Below, piece by piece: positions 22,001 through 33,746 of a stretch of DNA of 64,000 nucleotides. Made by a program: the position numbers and the translations under genes. Location: positions 1-64,000 of the forward strand of contig JAMKCF010000172.1 in the NCBI GenBank assembly GCA_023634235.1, given 5' to 3'. How positions within the stretch are numbered: the stretch's first letter is position 1; the number at the start of each line of letters is the position of its first letter. Below the pieces are notes generated by a model, which did not search any database, had not been told where the DNA came from, and saw only the letters and a list, made by a program, of their open reading frames with translations. Origin of the DNA: Pisaster brevispinus. Taxonomy: Eukaryota; Echinodermata; Asteroidea; Forcipulatida; Asteriidae.

Positions 22001-23211
22001 TCCCAGTTGACTTAGATAGGATCATCTTGTGATGAAACAAGCTTTGTCGGTGATGGATACTTCTCTTGATTCAGTGAATAACCTTTAAACAAATTAAGAC
22101 ACACTAATGTAATCATTTGAAGAAAATGAAGAGATGGCACAACACTGGCTGTAAAACAAATTAAGAGTAGGAAGACCTTAGAATGTTGAAATTTGAGAAA
22201 CTAGACAACATGAGCCTCAAGAAAACCTAAAGACAGCACAACATTGACTCGGAAATATTTTGAGAGTGGAACAATTTTGAAGGTGGTAAGTTTTGAGGTA
22301 TGAGACAACATTAAGTTCAGAGAAAATGATGAGACGGCAAAACATTGGCTTGTGAAAAATTTAGAATTGAAATAGATCTAGTAGATTTTGAGGTACTACA
22401 CAATAAGAGCCTAAAAGAAATCCAAAGACTGCACAACATCAAGTAAAGGACAATAAGGTTAAAAAAAGGAACAATTTTAGAGTTAAAATATCCTTACATT
22501 TATAACATTTTGGAGGATCTACACAAAAAGATTCTAAACAAACTGTAATAGCACAACAGCGGCTTCAAAATAATTTGAGAGTTGAACAATAATTAAGGTG
22601 ATAAGTTTTGAGGGACTGGACAACATGGGGTTTCAAGAAATTGAAGAGATGTCACAACAATGGCTCTTCAACATCTTCAGAGTTCAAAATCATCACAGTG
22701 GTTAATTTTTTAGGAACTTGACAACAGCAGGTGGCAAAGTATGAGGGTCACAGGACAAAATCAGGTTCAGAGAAAATGATAAGATGGCACAGCATTGGCT
22801 TGTGAACAATTTTAGAGTTGAAATATCATTACATCACTCAGATTTTGAGGGACTACACAACAACAGCCTAAAAACACCAAAGACAGCACAATATCAGCTT
22901 GTGAATAATAAGAGACTTAAACAATCATTAAGGTGCCAAGGTATGACAGACTGCACAAAAAGGGTTTTCAGAAATTGAAGAGACGGCAGAAAATTGTTTC
23001 ATGGACAATTAAAAAGTTGAAAATCAATGCACTGGGCTAAGCAACTAAGGAGAAATTACCATTATTAACATGGCAATTTATCAGGAACAGATTGACATGT
23101 GGTTCCTAGAAATTGAAGAGATTTCACCACATTGATTTGAGAACGATTAAAGAGTTGAAAATCATTGTGCAAGGATTAAGAACTTGGGAGAAATGACATT
23201 TTTCAACTTAC

Positions 23212-23338
23212 CTCAGAAAAGGAGTGAGAGATGCATAGCCATCACAGACATGACACTCCAACTCGACCTTGATAGAAGCATCTCCTGATGAATGAAATCT
23301 TTGTTCATGATGAATGCTCTCTTCATTCAGTGAATAAT
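23212..23338 (-). pseudogene. Exon-like module, open copy C
   Basis: This 127-base copy has a GCAG acceptor and GTAAGTTG donor and is open for 42 codons (YSLNEESIHHEQRFHSSGDA, then SIKVELECHVCDGYASLTP). It differs from the copy at 9029-9155 by a handful of substitutions. Confidence 0.5.
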
Positions 23339-24366
23339 CTGCCAAACCAAATAAGGCACACTGTCATAACACTTTTTCTAAAAATGTGCTTGGGCACAAT
23401 TTAAGAAGCAGTACAACACCGGCATATGATTATTTTGAACATTGAGTTTGCCAAATAGACAACAAGAAATCCGAATACAGCGCAGCATCAGCTCTGGAAT
23501 ACTTTGAGAGCTGATAATTATTAGAGTCACAATTTTTAAAGGACTCGACAACAAGAGCCTCAAAGAAAACCAAAGACAGATAAACATCGGACCAGGTATA
23601 ATTTGAAAGTTCAATAATCATTTAGGTGCCAAGTTATGAGAGACAGGACAACATGCGATTCAGAGAAAATGATCAGAAGACTCAATATTGGCTCGTGAAC
23701 AAATCAAGAGTAAAAATGTTACTACATTTCTAAGATTTTGAGGAACTACACAATAAGAGCCTTAAAGAAAACCAAAGACAGCTAAACATCAGCTGGTGAA
23801 TAATTTAAAAGTTCAACAATTATTTAGGAGGTAAGTTACAAGAGACAGGACAACAAGATGTGCAGAAGAAATGATGAGACAGCACAACACATTTTGAGGG
23901 ACTATGCAACAAGAGCCTAAAAAACAAAGACAGTACAACATCGACTCAACAGTAAAATTAAAGTTCAACAATCATTTAGGTGGCATGTTATAAGGACCGA
24001 ACAAAATGAGGTTCAGAGAAAATGAAAGGAATTAGCACAAGATTGGCTCGTGAACAATTTAGAGTTGAAATATCTTTACATTTCTTATATTTGGAGGGGT
24101 TACACAAAAAGAGTCTAAATAAAACCAAGGATAGCCCAACATTGGCTTGTGAATAATTTGAGAGTCGAAAAATCCCAAAAGTGCCAAATTGTGAGGGACA
24201 CGACAACATGAGGTTCCAAGCAATGAACAATTTAAGAGTTGAGAGGTCATAAAATCTATCAGATTTTGAGGGATTACAATATAGAAAACCAAAGATAAAC
24301 ACACTGTCTTTAACATTTATCAAAGGACATTATGTTTGAAGAAAATGAACAGACAGCACAACAGTG

Positions 24367-24640
24367 GCTAAGAGTTTTACACACAATAGCGCCCTTAAGT
24401 GTCCAGTCCCCAACGCCCTGTGACAGGCACGCCACGTTAGTGTCCTCTTTTTCTCTAAGCGCAGGCTAAAGGTAGAAGTGTCATAATTTAGCTCATGATT
24501 TTCATGGGAAATTTGCATTGCTTTTCTGCTTCAAGAAAGCTGTTATCTGAATAAAGATAAATTAAAAGAAATAAATTGTAGAGTTGTGTAGTTGAGATTA
24601 GTGTGGGTGTCTCAGAATGAGTAATTCGAGGAAGTTGGGG
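24367..24640. other. Second copy of the non-monomer island
   Basis: This is nearly identical to 14958-15240, sharing CCAGTCCCCAACGCCCTGTG and the following AT-rich part. It lies at the matching place in a segmental duplication. Confidence 0.6.
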
Positions 24641-27600
24641 AGGAAAGGGCCTGTCGGAACTTGATGGACAACACAATATTGCCTCCTGAACAAATTAAGA
24701 GTTGAAATGTCAATAAATCTCTATGATTTTTAAGAGATTAAACATTTATAGCTTATACAAAAGCAAAATTTCACCATGTGAATAATTTGAGGGTTGAACA
24801 ATCATTAAGGTGCCAAGTTAAAGCACTACATTAGCTTAAGTTAAATTATTAGAGGTGAAATATAATTACATTGCTAAGATTAAACAAGAGCCGAAAAACA
24901 CCCAAAGACAGCAGATTATCAGCTGGGGAATAATTTGAGAGTTGAACAACCATTGAGGTGGCAAGTTATGAGGGACTGGACAACATGAGGCTTTAAAGAA
25001 AACCAAAGAGAGCTTAACATCAGCAGGTGAATAGTTTAGAAGTTCAACAATCATTCAAGTGGCAAGTAATGAGGGACAGGACACCATGAGTTGAAGAAGA
25101 AATGATAAGATGGCACAACATTGGCTAATGAACAAATTCAAAAATTTTGTTCAGAGTTCAAATATGTTTAACATTTTATAGAACAAGACAACAAAAGCCT
25201 AAAAGGCCTAAAGACAGAAAAACATCTGCTTATGAATAACTTGAGAGTTAAAAACCCTTTAATGCGCTAAGTTATGAGGGACTGGACAACATGTATTTTC
25301 CAAAAATCACAACATTGTTTCATGAACAAATAAAGACAAAATCATTGCCCAGGGTGACAGAACTAAGGACAAATGGCATTTTTCAACAAACCTTAGAAAA
25401 GGAAGGAGTAATGCATAGTCATCTAAAACATCAGTTTTCAAAGAAGCTTTGTCCACGATGGATACTTCTTTTGAAGCAATAATTGATCTGCCAAAAAATT
25501 AAGACACACTGTCGTAAACATTTCATCAAATGTTATCTCGCTTGAAGAAATTAAAGAGACGGCAGAACATTGGTTAGGAATAATTTGAGGGTTAAACATT
25601 TTATCAATACTCATCACGCTGGAGGAACAATTTGAGATTTGAAATATCAATAGATTGCAAATTTTTTAAGAGACTAGTCAACAGAAGCCTCAAAGAAAAC
25701 CAAAGACAGCACAACATCAGCTCTGGAAAGATTTGAGAGCTGAATAATCATTAAGGTGCCAAGCTATTAAGGACCGGACAACATGAGGTTCCAAGAAATG
25801 TAAGAGACGTCACAACACCTTATTGTGAACAATTAAAGAGTTGAAAAACATTGCACAGGGTTACAAAACTAAGGAGAGTTTGAATTTCTCAACATACCTT
25901 CAAAGAGAAAGGAGCAATGCATAGCCATCCAAAAACATGACATCCCAAATTGACCTTGATGAGAACATGTTCGAGAAGAAAGAAGCTTTGTCCATGATGG
26001 GTTCTTCTCTTGATTCAGTAAATCATCTGCAAAAAAATGAAACACTGTCATAAACATTTATCAAACGTCATCATGTTTGAAGAAAATGATGAGATGGCAC
26101 AAAACTGGCTCATGAACTAATTAAGAGTTGAAATGTCATTACATCTCTAAGATTTTGAGGGACTTCACAATAAAAGCCTCAAAGAAACCCAAAGATGGCA
26201 CAACATTGGCGAGTGATTAGTTTGAACAACAATTGAGGTGCTAAGTTTTAAGGGACTGGACAAAATAGGTTTTAAATAAACTGGAGAGATTGCACAACAT
26301 CGTTTCATGAACATTTTAAGAGTTGGAAATCATAAGAGCGCTTCATTTTTGAGGGACTAGGCAACACGAACCTCAAAGAAAATCAAAGACAGCTCAACAT
26401 TGGCTTGGCCTTATTTGAGAATAGAACAATTTTTGAAGGTGGCAAGTTATGAAGGACGAGAGAAATGTAATGTTGAGAAAAAATGATGAGACGTCCTAAC
26501 ATTGGCTTGGAACAATTTTAATGTTGACAAGTCATCACATCGGTTAAATTTTGATGAGTTCGACAGGAACCTCAAAGAAGACCACAGACAGATTAACATC
26601 GTCTCATGAATGATTTGAAAGTTCCATAATCATTTAGGTGGCAAGTTATGAGGGACAGTACAACATGAGGTTCAGAGAAGTGATCAGACGGCAAAACATT
26701 GTCTCTTGAACAATTAAAGAGTTGAAATATTGTCACGAGGGTCAAGTTTTGTTGACAATATAAGAGTCTAAAATCAATTGACAGGGCTAAACAACTGAGG
26801 AGAAATAACCATTATTAAGATGGCAAGTTATGAGGGACAAGAAATAATGAGATCAGAGAAAGAGATGAGACGACTCATTAAGGTGCCAGGTTATGACAGA
26901 CTGCACAACATGGGTTTTCAGAAATTGAAGAGACGGCAGGAAATTGTTTCATGAACAATTAAAAAGTTTAAAATCAATGCACTGCGCTATTAAAGCAACT
27001 CAGGAGAAATGACCATTATTAACATGGCAAGTTATGAGGAACAGATTGACATGTGGTTCCTAGAAATTGAAGAGATTTCACCACAATGATTTGAGAATGA
27101 TTAAAGAGTTGAAAATCATTGCGCAGGGATAAAGAACTTGGGAGAAATGACATTTTTCAACTTACCTCAGAAAAAGAGTGAGCGATGCATGCCATCCTAA
27201 ACATGACACTCCAACTTGACCTTGATAGAAGCATCTCTTAGCTCTTGATGAATGCTCTCTTCAACCAGTGAATAGTCTGCAAAACCAAATAAGACACACT
27301 GTCATAAACACTTTATCTAAAATTGTGCTTGGGCAAAATTTAAGAAGCAGCACAACACCAGCGTATGAGTATTTTGAACATTGAATTTGCCAAATAGACA
27401 ACAAGAAATCCAAATACAGCGCAGCATCAGCTCTGAAATACTTTGAGAGCTGATGATTATTAGTTCACAATTTTTGAAGGACTGGACAAGATATTTTCGA
27501 AAAATTGAAAAGACTGCACAACATCAGCTATTAAAAGTTAAAAACATATGACTTGTATCACTAGTAATCACAAAGGAGGGAACAATTTGAGATTGTAAAC

Positions 27601-29796
27601 TGTTTGGGATTTAAAATAGCATTATATTTCTATGTTTTGAGAGACTAGATAACATGAGTCTCAATGTCAACCAAAAACAGCACAAGATCAGCTCAATAAT
27701 CATTTAGGTATCAAGTTATGAGAGACTGGACAACATGAGGTTTCCAGAAATTAAAGAGAGGGCACAACATTAATTGATAAAACAATTAAAGAGCTGAAAA
27801 TCGTTGCACAGATAATTTGAGTTATTTGAGAGCTGATAAATATTAGAGTCACAAGTTTTGAAGGACTGGACAAGATATTTTAGGGAAAGTGAAAAGACTG
27901 CACACCATCAGCTATTCAGAATTAAAACGTATGAGTGGTAAGATTCTGCAAACATACTAAGACACGTTGTCTCAAACATTTTATTAACAGTCATTATGTG
28001 AATAATCTGCAAACAAAATAAGACACACTGTCGTAAACATTTCATCAAATGTCATCATGCTTGAAGAAATAGAAGAGACGGCAGAACAGTGGTTAGGAAC
28101 AATTTTAGGGTTAAACATTTTATCAATACTCATCACGCTGGAGGAACAATTTGAGATTTGAAATATCAATAGATTGCTGTTATCTGAATAAAGATAAATT
28201 AAAATAAATAAATTGTAGAGTTGTGAAGTTGAACAATTTGCCACTTAAAAGTGGCAAATTATGAGGGGCAGGACAACATAAGGTTGATAGAAATTGAAGA
28301 GACGTCATAACATTGGCCCTTGATCAATTTAGGATCTGAAATATCAACACATTGGTTAATTTTTAAAGGACTCCACAACAGGAGCCCTGAAGACAGCACG
28401 ACATTGGATCAGGAACAATTTGAAAGTTCAACAATCTTTTGGTAAAGGACAAAATAAACTCATATCAAATGGCACAACACATTGGCTCAAGAACAATTTT
28501 AGAGTTGAAATATTATTACATCTCTAAGATTATAAAAGACTACACAACAACAGACTTTAAAAAAAACTCAAACACCAAGATAGAAGCATCTTCTGATGAA
28601 AGAAGCTTGGTCCATAGTGGATACTTCTCTTGAATCAGTGAATGATCTGCAAACAAAAGTGCTGCTGTATACTTTTCATGAAATATCATCATACTCGAAG
28701 AAAATGAAGAGACGGCACAACATTGCTCCATAAAAAATGTAAGAGTAAAATAATTAGAGCGTTGAAATTTTGAAGGACTAGACAATATGAGCCTCAAAGA
28801 AAACCTAAGACATCACAACATCTGCTTGAGAATAACGTGAGAGTGGAACTAGTTTGAAGTGGCAAGTTATGATGGACTGAGGTTCAAGGAAATGAAATGA
28901 GACGGCAAAAGATTGGCTCGTGAACAATTTAAGAGTTGAAATATCATCACGTGGATTAATTTTTAAGGACTTGACAACAAGAACCTCAAAGAAAACCAAA
29001 GACAGAAAAACATCGGATCATATATAATTTGAAAGTTCAATAATCATTTAGGTGCCATTAGGTATGAGAGACTGGACAAAATGAGGTTTCCAGAAATTGA
29101 ACAGAACTACATTGATTCATGATAAATTAAAGAATTGAAAATCAATGCGCAGAGAAAAAATATTAAGGAAAATTTTTTAAATGATTAGACGACGCATCAT
29201 TGCCTCGTAAACAAATTAAGAGTTGAAATGTCATTACATCTCAAAGATTTCGAGGGACTACCCAATAAGAGCCTAAAGGAAAACAAAGACAGGACATTGG
29301 CTTAAGAATAACAAACAAAATAACACACATACTCGTAAACATTTTGTCAATCGTCATCATGCGGGGGGAGACACAAGAAACAGTACAATATCGCCACGTG
29401 AAGAATGTAAGATTTGAAATATCATTAGATTGCTATTTTTTGAGAGACTATACAAACCAAAGACAACACAACATTGGCTCGTGAATATTTTGTCCAACAA
29501 TTATTTAGGTGGCAACTTATGAGGAATGGGGCAACATAAGATTTAGAGAAAATGATGAGACAGCACAACATTGGCTCGTAAACAGCTTTAGAGTTGACAA
29601 ATTATCACATCGGTTAGTTTTGGATGGACTCGACAAATCGAGCCTAAAAAAATGGTTTTTTTTTTAAGTACACCTTTGGATTCTAATAAATTGAGAGTTG
29701 AACAATCATGAAGTTACTGAGGGACAAGTTATGAGGCAAGTTATGAGGGACTGGACGAAATGAGGTTCAGAGAAAATGAAGAGATGCTGTAACATT

Positions 29797-29940
29797 ATTT
29801 ATCATATCAAGTAATAAACCACATAGGAAACTGACTTGGTAAATTTTTAATAATTTGTGTTTAAACAAAGAAAAATTGACAGGAGTGGGACTTGAACCAA
29901 AGACCTCTGGATTAACGTGCCGGTGCTCTACCAACTGAGC
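29797..29940 (-). mobile_element. tRNA-derived SINE
   Basis: The minus strand starts with a tRNA-like head: an A-box-like GCTCAGTTGGTAGAGC and a B-box-like GGTTCAAGTCC about 40 bases later. An AT-rich tail follows. AACATT stands at 29791-29796 and 29941-29946 as a probable target duplication, and the array monomer resumes cleanly on both sides. The anticodon stem is mismatched and there is no normal acceptor stem, so this is not a working tRNA gene. Confidence 0.75.
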
Positions 29941-29946
29941 AACATT

Positions 29947-30291
29947 TTTTTTGTGAACAATTAAAGAATTTAAAATCATTGTGTAGGGTTACAGAACTAA
30001 GGAGAAATGAAATTTGTCAACAAACCTCAGAAAAGGAGGGAGCCAAGCATAGCCATCCAAAAACATGACATTCAAAATTGACCTAGATAGAAGCATCTTC
30101 TTCTCTTGAATCAGTGAACAATCTGCACAAAAAATAATCAAATCAAATGTCATTATGCTTGAAAAAAAATGATGAGATGGCACAACATTGGCTCAAGAAC
30201 AAATTAAGAGTTGAATTTTCATTAAATCTCTATGATTTTGTAGTGAATAAACAATATAATAGCCTAAAAGAAAACCAAAAATAGACTAGAC
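29947..30291. repeat. Array remnant with a decayed exon-like module
   Basis: Monomer sequence continues between the SINE and the hairpin-ended element. A module copy lies at about 30020-30125 (minus). It still shows the LDGYAWLPPFLR end but has lost part of its middle. Confidence 0.7.
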
Positions 30292-30295
30292 ATAA

Positions 30296-31908
30296 GAATT
30301 TGTTTGATAACAAATTTGAGGTGTTCGGATTCAAGTAAAGCTTACTGGAGTGATCGTGAGCTGAGCTGTTTGTTATTGTGAAAACAGAATGAATAGCTAT
30401 TAAATAATGTTTTTAAAGCGTTTTACAGAACTTCCAGATTAGACAGGTTAAAAGGTCAAGACAAGGTCACCAACATATTCATTTTTGTGAAGTATGTGTA
30501 GCCCATGTTGAAACAACTATAAAAACTCTGCAAAAGGCTTCTATTAAAACTGTATTTTGAACTGTTTTAACCTGCCGCCAGATGGCGCTCTTAAATCTTA
30601 TTTTGTTTTAACCAGACCCTTATCAGACTACAACATCGTTAAAATCAACTCCAAAAAAGTTGCACACTTTTTGGTTCACGAGTTATGTTTTTTTCCATAC
30701 ACAGTACATGTTCATAATATACCTGAGCGGGGATTAGCATCAATTCAATTAGAAAGTTGAAAATTAAACCATGACAAAATAATGATTTTTGAAAGTAAAA
30801 AAACAAAACAAAACAAAACTAGGCAAGTTCATGGATGAAACATATCAACATTATTGTAGAAAAAAAAGGAATGCCCCCTCTGTTTAACGGTGATTTTGAA
30901 ATAAAGCTTACCATTTTAATCACCGTGTCTGAAGGGCATACTCAGAGGGCCTAGAGCGCCTTTGGCAGGCATGGTCATGTCGATCGACGTGACGTGGGTC
31001 TCGGTGTTTGATGAGAAACTAACCAATGTCGTTCTTTTTCAGTTGAAGTTTTTGTCATTTAGTCAAAGTCATACAAATCCCTAAAGCAGGTGGACATCTC
31101 AGTAAAACCTCCTCTTTTATTCCTTGTTTTCCATTAAGCCATCAGACGAGCACAGCAGAACTAAATTCACACTGAACTTTGAATGAGTTTGAGTTTTTTA
31201 TGTGCGGGACACGTGTTGTTACAACGTACAAGAATAAGCAACGCAATGATACATTTCCGTTGTGTGGGACTATACGCACAGGCTTCGTGGACTTTGAACC
31301 TTATGAATAATGGAGCGGACAGTCAGTTACAGCGCTTTTCTCCATACACAAATTAACTGTGGTTAATACTCACTTTGGCTGTAACACCCATTTAGGACTA
31401 GAAGTTAAGGTCATATTGGCATCATTTCTGTGCAAAAGTTTCGGAAGGATCACAGATCTACAATTTGATGTAAAAATTGTGATGAAATGATCAGTAGTTT
31501 TTGAGATTTGAATTTTTTTAAATTTTCAACTTCCGGTTTGAACCGGAAGTCAAGGTCAAATGAGGTCGCGTTCAGTGTAGCGTTTTTAGAGTCATACCAG
31601 GCCTATCCGATGATGTATAGATTGTAAAAATCCATTGTGTAGTTTTGGAGTTATGATTTTTTCAAATATAAAACTTTGATTTAACGTAACTCAACACCTG
31701 ATGACGTCATCATGACGTAACTGAAGCGGTTTCATTTCCTAATAAATATCTAACTATATGTGAAGTTTCAGGTTCATATGAGCTCGGAAAGGGTGTTTTT
31801 GTTAGCGGACAAGGGACGCTGAGAAGAAGAAGAAGAAGAAGTATTAAGAAGAAGAAAAAACGAAAAAAAATAAGAGGTGTTCCGGGCTGAATGCCCGAAC
31901 ACCTAAAA
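30296..31908 (+). mobile_element. Hairpin-ended non-coding element, copy 1
   Basis: The left end has a hairpin (AATTTGTT/AACAAATT, 30297-30316) followed by AGGTGTTCGG. The right end, after a purine-rich GAAGAAGAAG tract, has a hairpin whose arms are AGGTGTTC...GAACACCT (31875-31904). The right arm is thus inverse to the left end. ATAA flanks both sides (30292-30295, 31909-31912) as a candidate 4-bp duplication. Inside are a 22-base palindrome (31529-31550, ACTTCCGGTT arms) and TGACGTCA (31702). A second member is at 58223-60703. No coding frame is visible. The asymmetric inverted ends recall Helitron2-type elements, but this placement is tentative. Confidence 0.6.
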
Positions 31909-32231
31909 ATAACGGCTTGTGAATAATTTGAAAGTTGAACAATCATTAAGGTGAGATATTGTGAGGGACAGGACAACATGAGGTTCAGAAAAGTTGAAGA
32001 GACGGCACATCACTTGCTCATAAACATTTTAAGAATTAGCACAGTTTAAGAACTAAGGAGAAATGAAATTTTTCTTTATACCTAAGAGAAGGAGGGAATG
32101 ATGCATAGCCATCTAAAACATGACATTCCAAGTTGACCTACATAGAAGCATCTTCTGATGAAAGAAGCTTTGTCTATGATGGATACTTATCTTGAATCAG
32201 TAAATTATCTGCAAACAAAATAAGATTCACA

Positions 32232-32507
32232 GTTGTTCCGCGCTCCAAAAGGAAGGCTGGGGACAATTCATTCTCTGTTGTTGCCCCCAGATTGTGGAAC
32301 GAGCTGCCGTGTGCTATCAGGGAAGTGGCATCTACTACGACCTTCAAGCGCCAACTTAAAACTCACCTATTTCCCAGCTTATGATATGTTTGTTTTAATG
32401 CATTTTCTTTATGTTTTTGAATTTAATTTGATGTTGATTGTGAGGCGCTGTGTTCTTTGTAGAGCGCCATATAAATGCCTTGTATTTTTATTATTATTAT
32501 AGTTGTT
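32232..32507 (+). mobile_element. 3' end of a CR1/L2-like LINE
   Basis: The plus strand reads FSVVAPRLWNELPCAIREV and then FKRQLKTHLFPSL before a TGA near 32384. This is the usual C-terminus of L2/CR1-type LINE ORF2. The sequence then runs through an AT-rich 3' UTR with GAGCGCCATATAAATGCC to an ATT-repeat tail. It is strongly 5'-truncated. Confidence 0.85.
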
Positions 32508-33634
32508 AAGGTTTCTTCAAATGTCATTATGCTTGAAAAAAATGATGAAACATCACAACAGTGGCTCCAGAACAAATTTAAGAATTAGAAAAACACTAGA
32601 GCATTTACATTTTGAGGGACTGAACAATGTGAGTCTCAAAGAAAATCCAAGAGAGCACAACAACGACTCGTGAATAATTTGAAAGTTCAATAATCATTTC
32701 GGTAGAAATTTATGAGTGACAAGCGACATACGATTTAGAAAAAAAATGATAAGATGACACAATATTGGCTCGCAAACAATGTAAGAGTTGAAATATCATC
32801 ACATATCTTCAGAGAAAATGATGAGATGGAATGACATTGGCTCTTGAACAATTTAAGAGATGAAAATCATTGCGCTTGGTTTAAGAACTAAGGAGAAATG
32901 AAATGTTTCATTATACCTCAGAGAAGGAAGGAGTGATGCATAGTAATCCCCAAAATAGCATTCCCAGTTGACCTTGACAAAAGCATCTTCTGAAGAAAGA
33001 ACCTTGGACACTACTTTTGAATCACTGAATAATCTGCAAACAAAATAAAACACACTTTTGTAAATATTTATCAAATGTCACACTGCTTGAAGAAATTAAA
33101 AAATCGTCACAACATTGTTTCATGAGTTGAAAATCAATTCACAGAGCTAGACAACTAATAAGAAATGACCATTAATAAGGTGCAAGTTGTGAGGGACACG
33201 ACAGCAGCAGATTCAGAGAAAATGATAAGATGGCACAACGTTGCCTCCGGAACTAATTTAGAGTTGAAATATACTTACATCTCTAAGATTTTGAGGTACT
33301 ACACAACAAAAGCTTTAACAAACCCAAAGACAGCACAACATTGGCTTGTGTATAATTTAAAAGTTGAACAATGATTAAGGTGCTAAGTTATGAGGGACTA
33401 GACAACATGGGGTTCCATTGTTTTGTTGGCAATTTAAGAGTTTAAAATCAATGCACAGGGCTAAACAACTGAGGAGAAATGACCATTATTAAGAGGGCAA
33501 GTTATGAGGGCCAGGAAAACACGAGGTTCAGAGAAAATGATGAGACGACACATCATTGCCTCGTAAAAAAATTTCATGTAGACACAGCCTTGAGGGTTGC
33601 TTAAACTTAAAAGAATTGACATTTCTTAACGCAC

Positions 33635-33746
33635 CTTAGAAGAGGAGGCAGTGGTGCATAGTCATCCCAAACATGACACTCCAACTTGGCCTTGATAGAA
33701 GCATCTCTTTGCTCATGATGAATGCTCTCTTCAACCAGTGAATAAT
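33635..33746 (-). pseudogene. Exon-like module, open copy D with in-frame deletion
   Basis: This copy is 112 bases long, 15 shorter than the others, so the deletion keeps the frame. It reads YSLVEESIHHEQRDASIKAK and on to LECHVWDDYAPLPPLLR. The border dinucleotides are AG and GT. Confidence 0.48.

Larger units (their letters stand above)
19021..29790. repeat. Degenerate ~100-bp monomer array, block 3, with exon-like modules
   Basis: The block has the same monomers as blocks 1 and 2. Module copies, whole or partial, occur at about 19600-19725, 20180-20295, 20705-20840, 21180-21240, 21958-22095, 23212-23338, 25395-25490, 25900-26040, 27170-27290 and 28590-28660. Much of 20.8-25.2 kb duplicates 12.3-15.7 kb. 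The position 22624-22626 is the empty target of the Academ-like element. There is no independent gene. Confidence 0.82.

Noticed and set aside
29877..29943. Functional tRNA gene on the minus strand
   Set aside because: A- and B-box-like words are present, but the anticodon stem is mismatched, there is no matching acceptor stem, and a tail plus target duplication mark a SINE.
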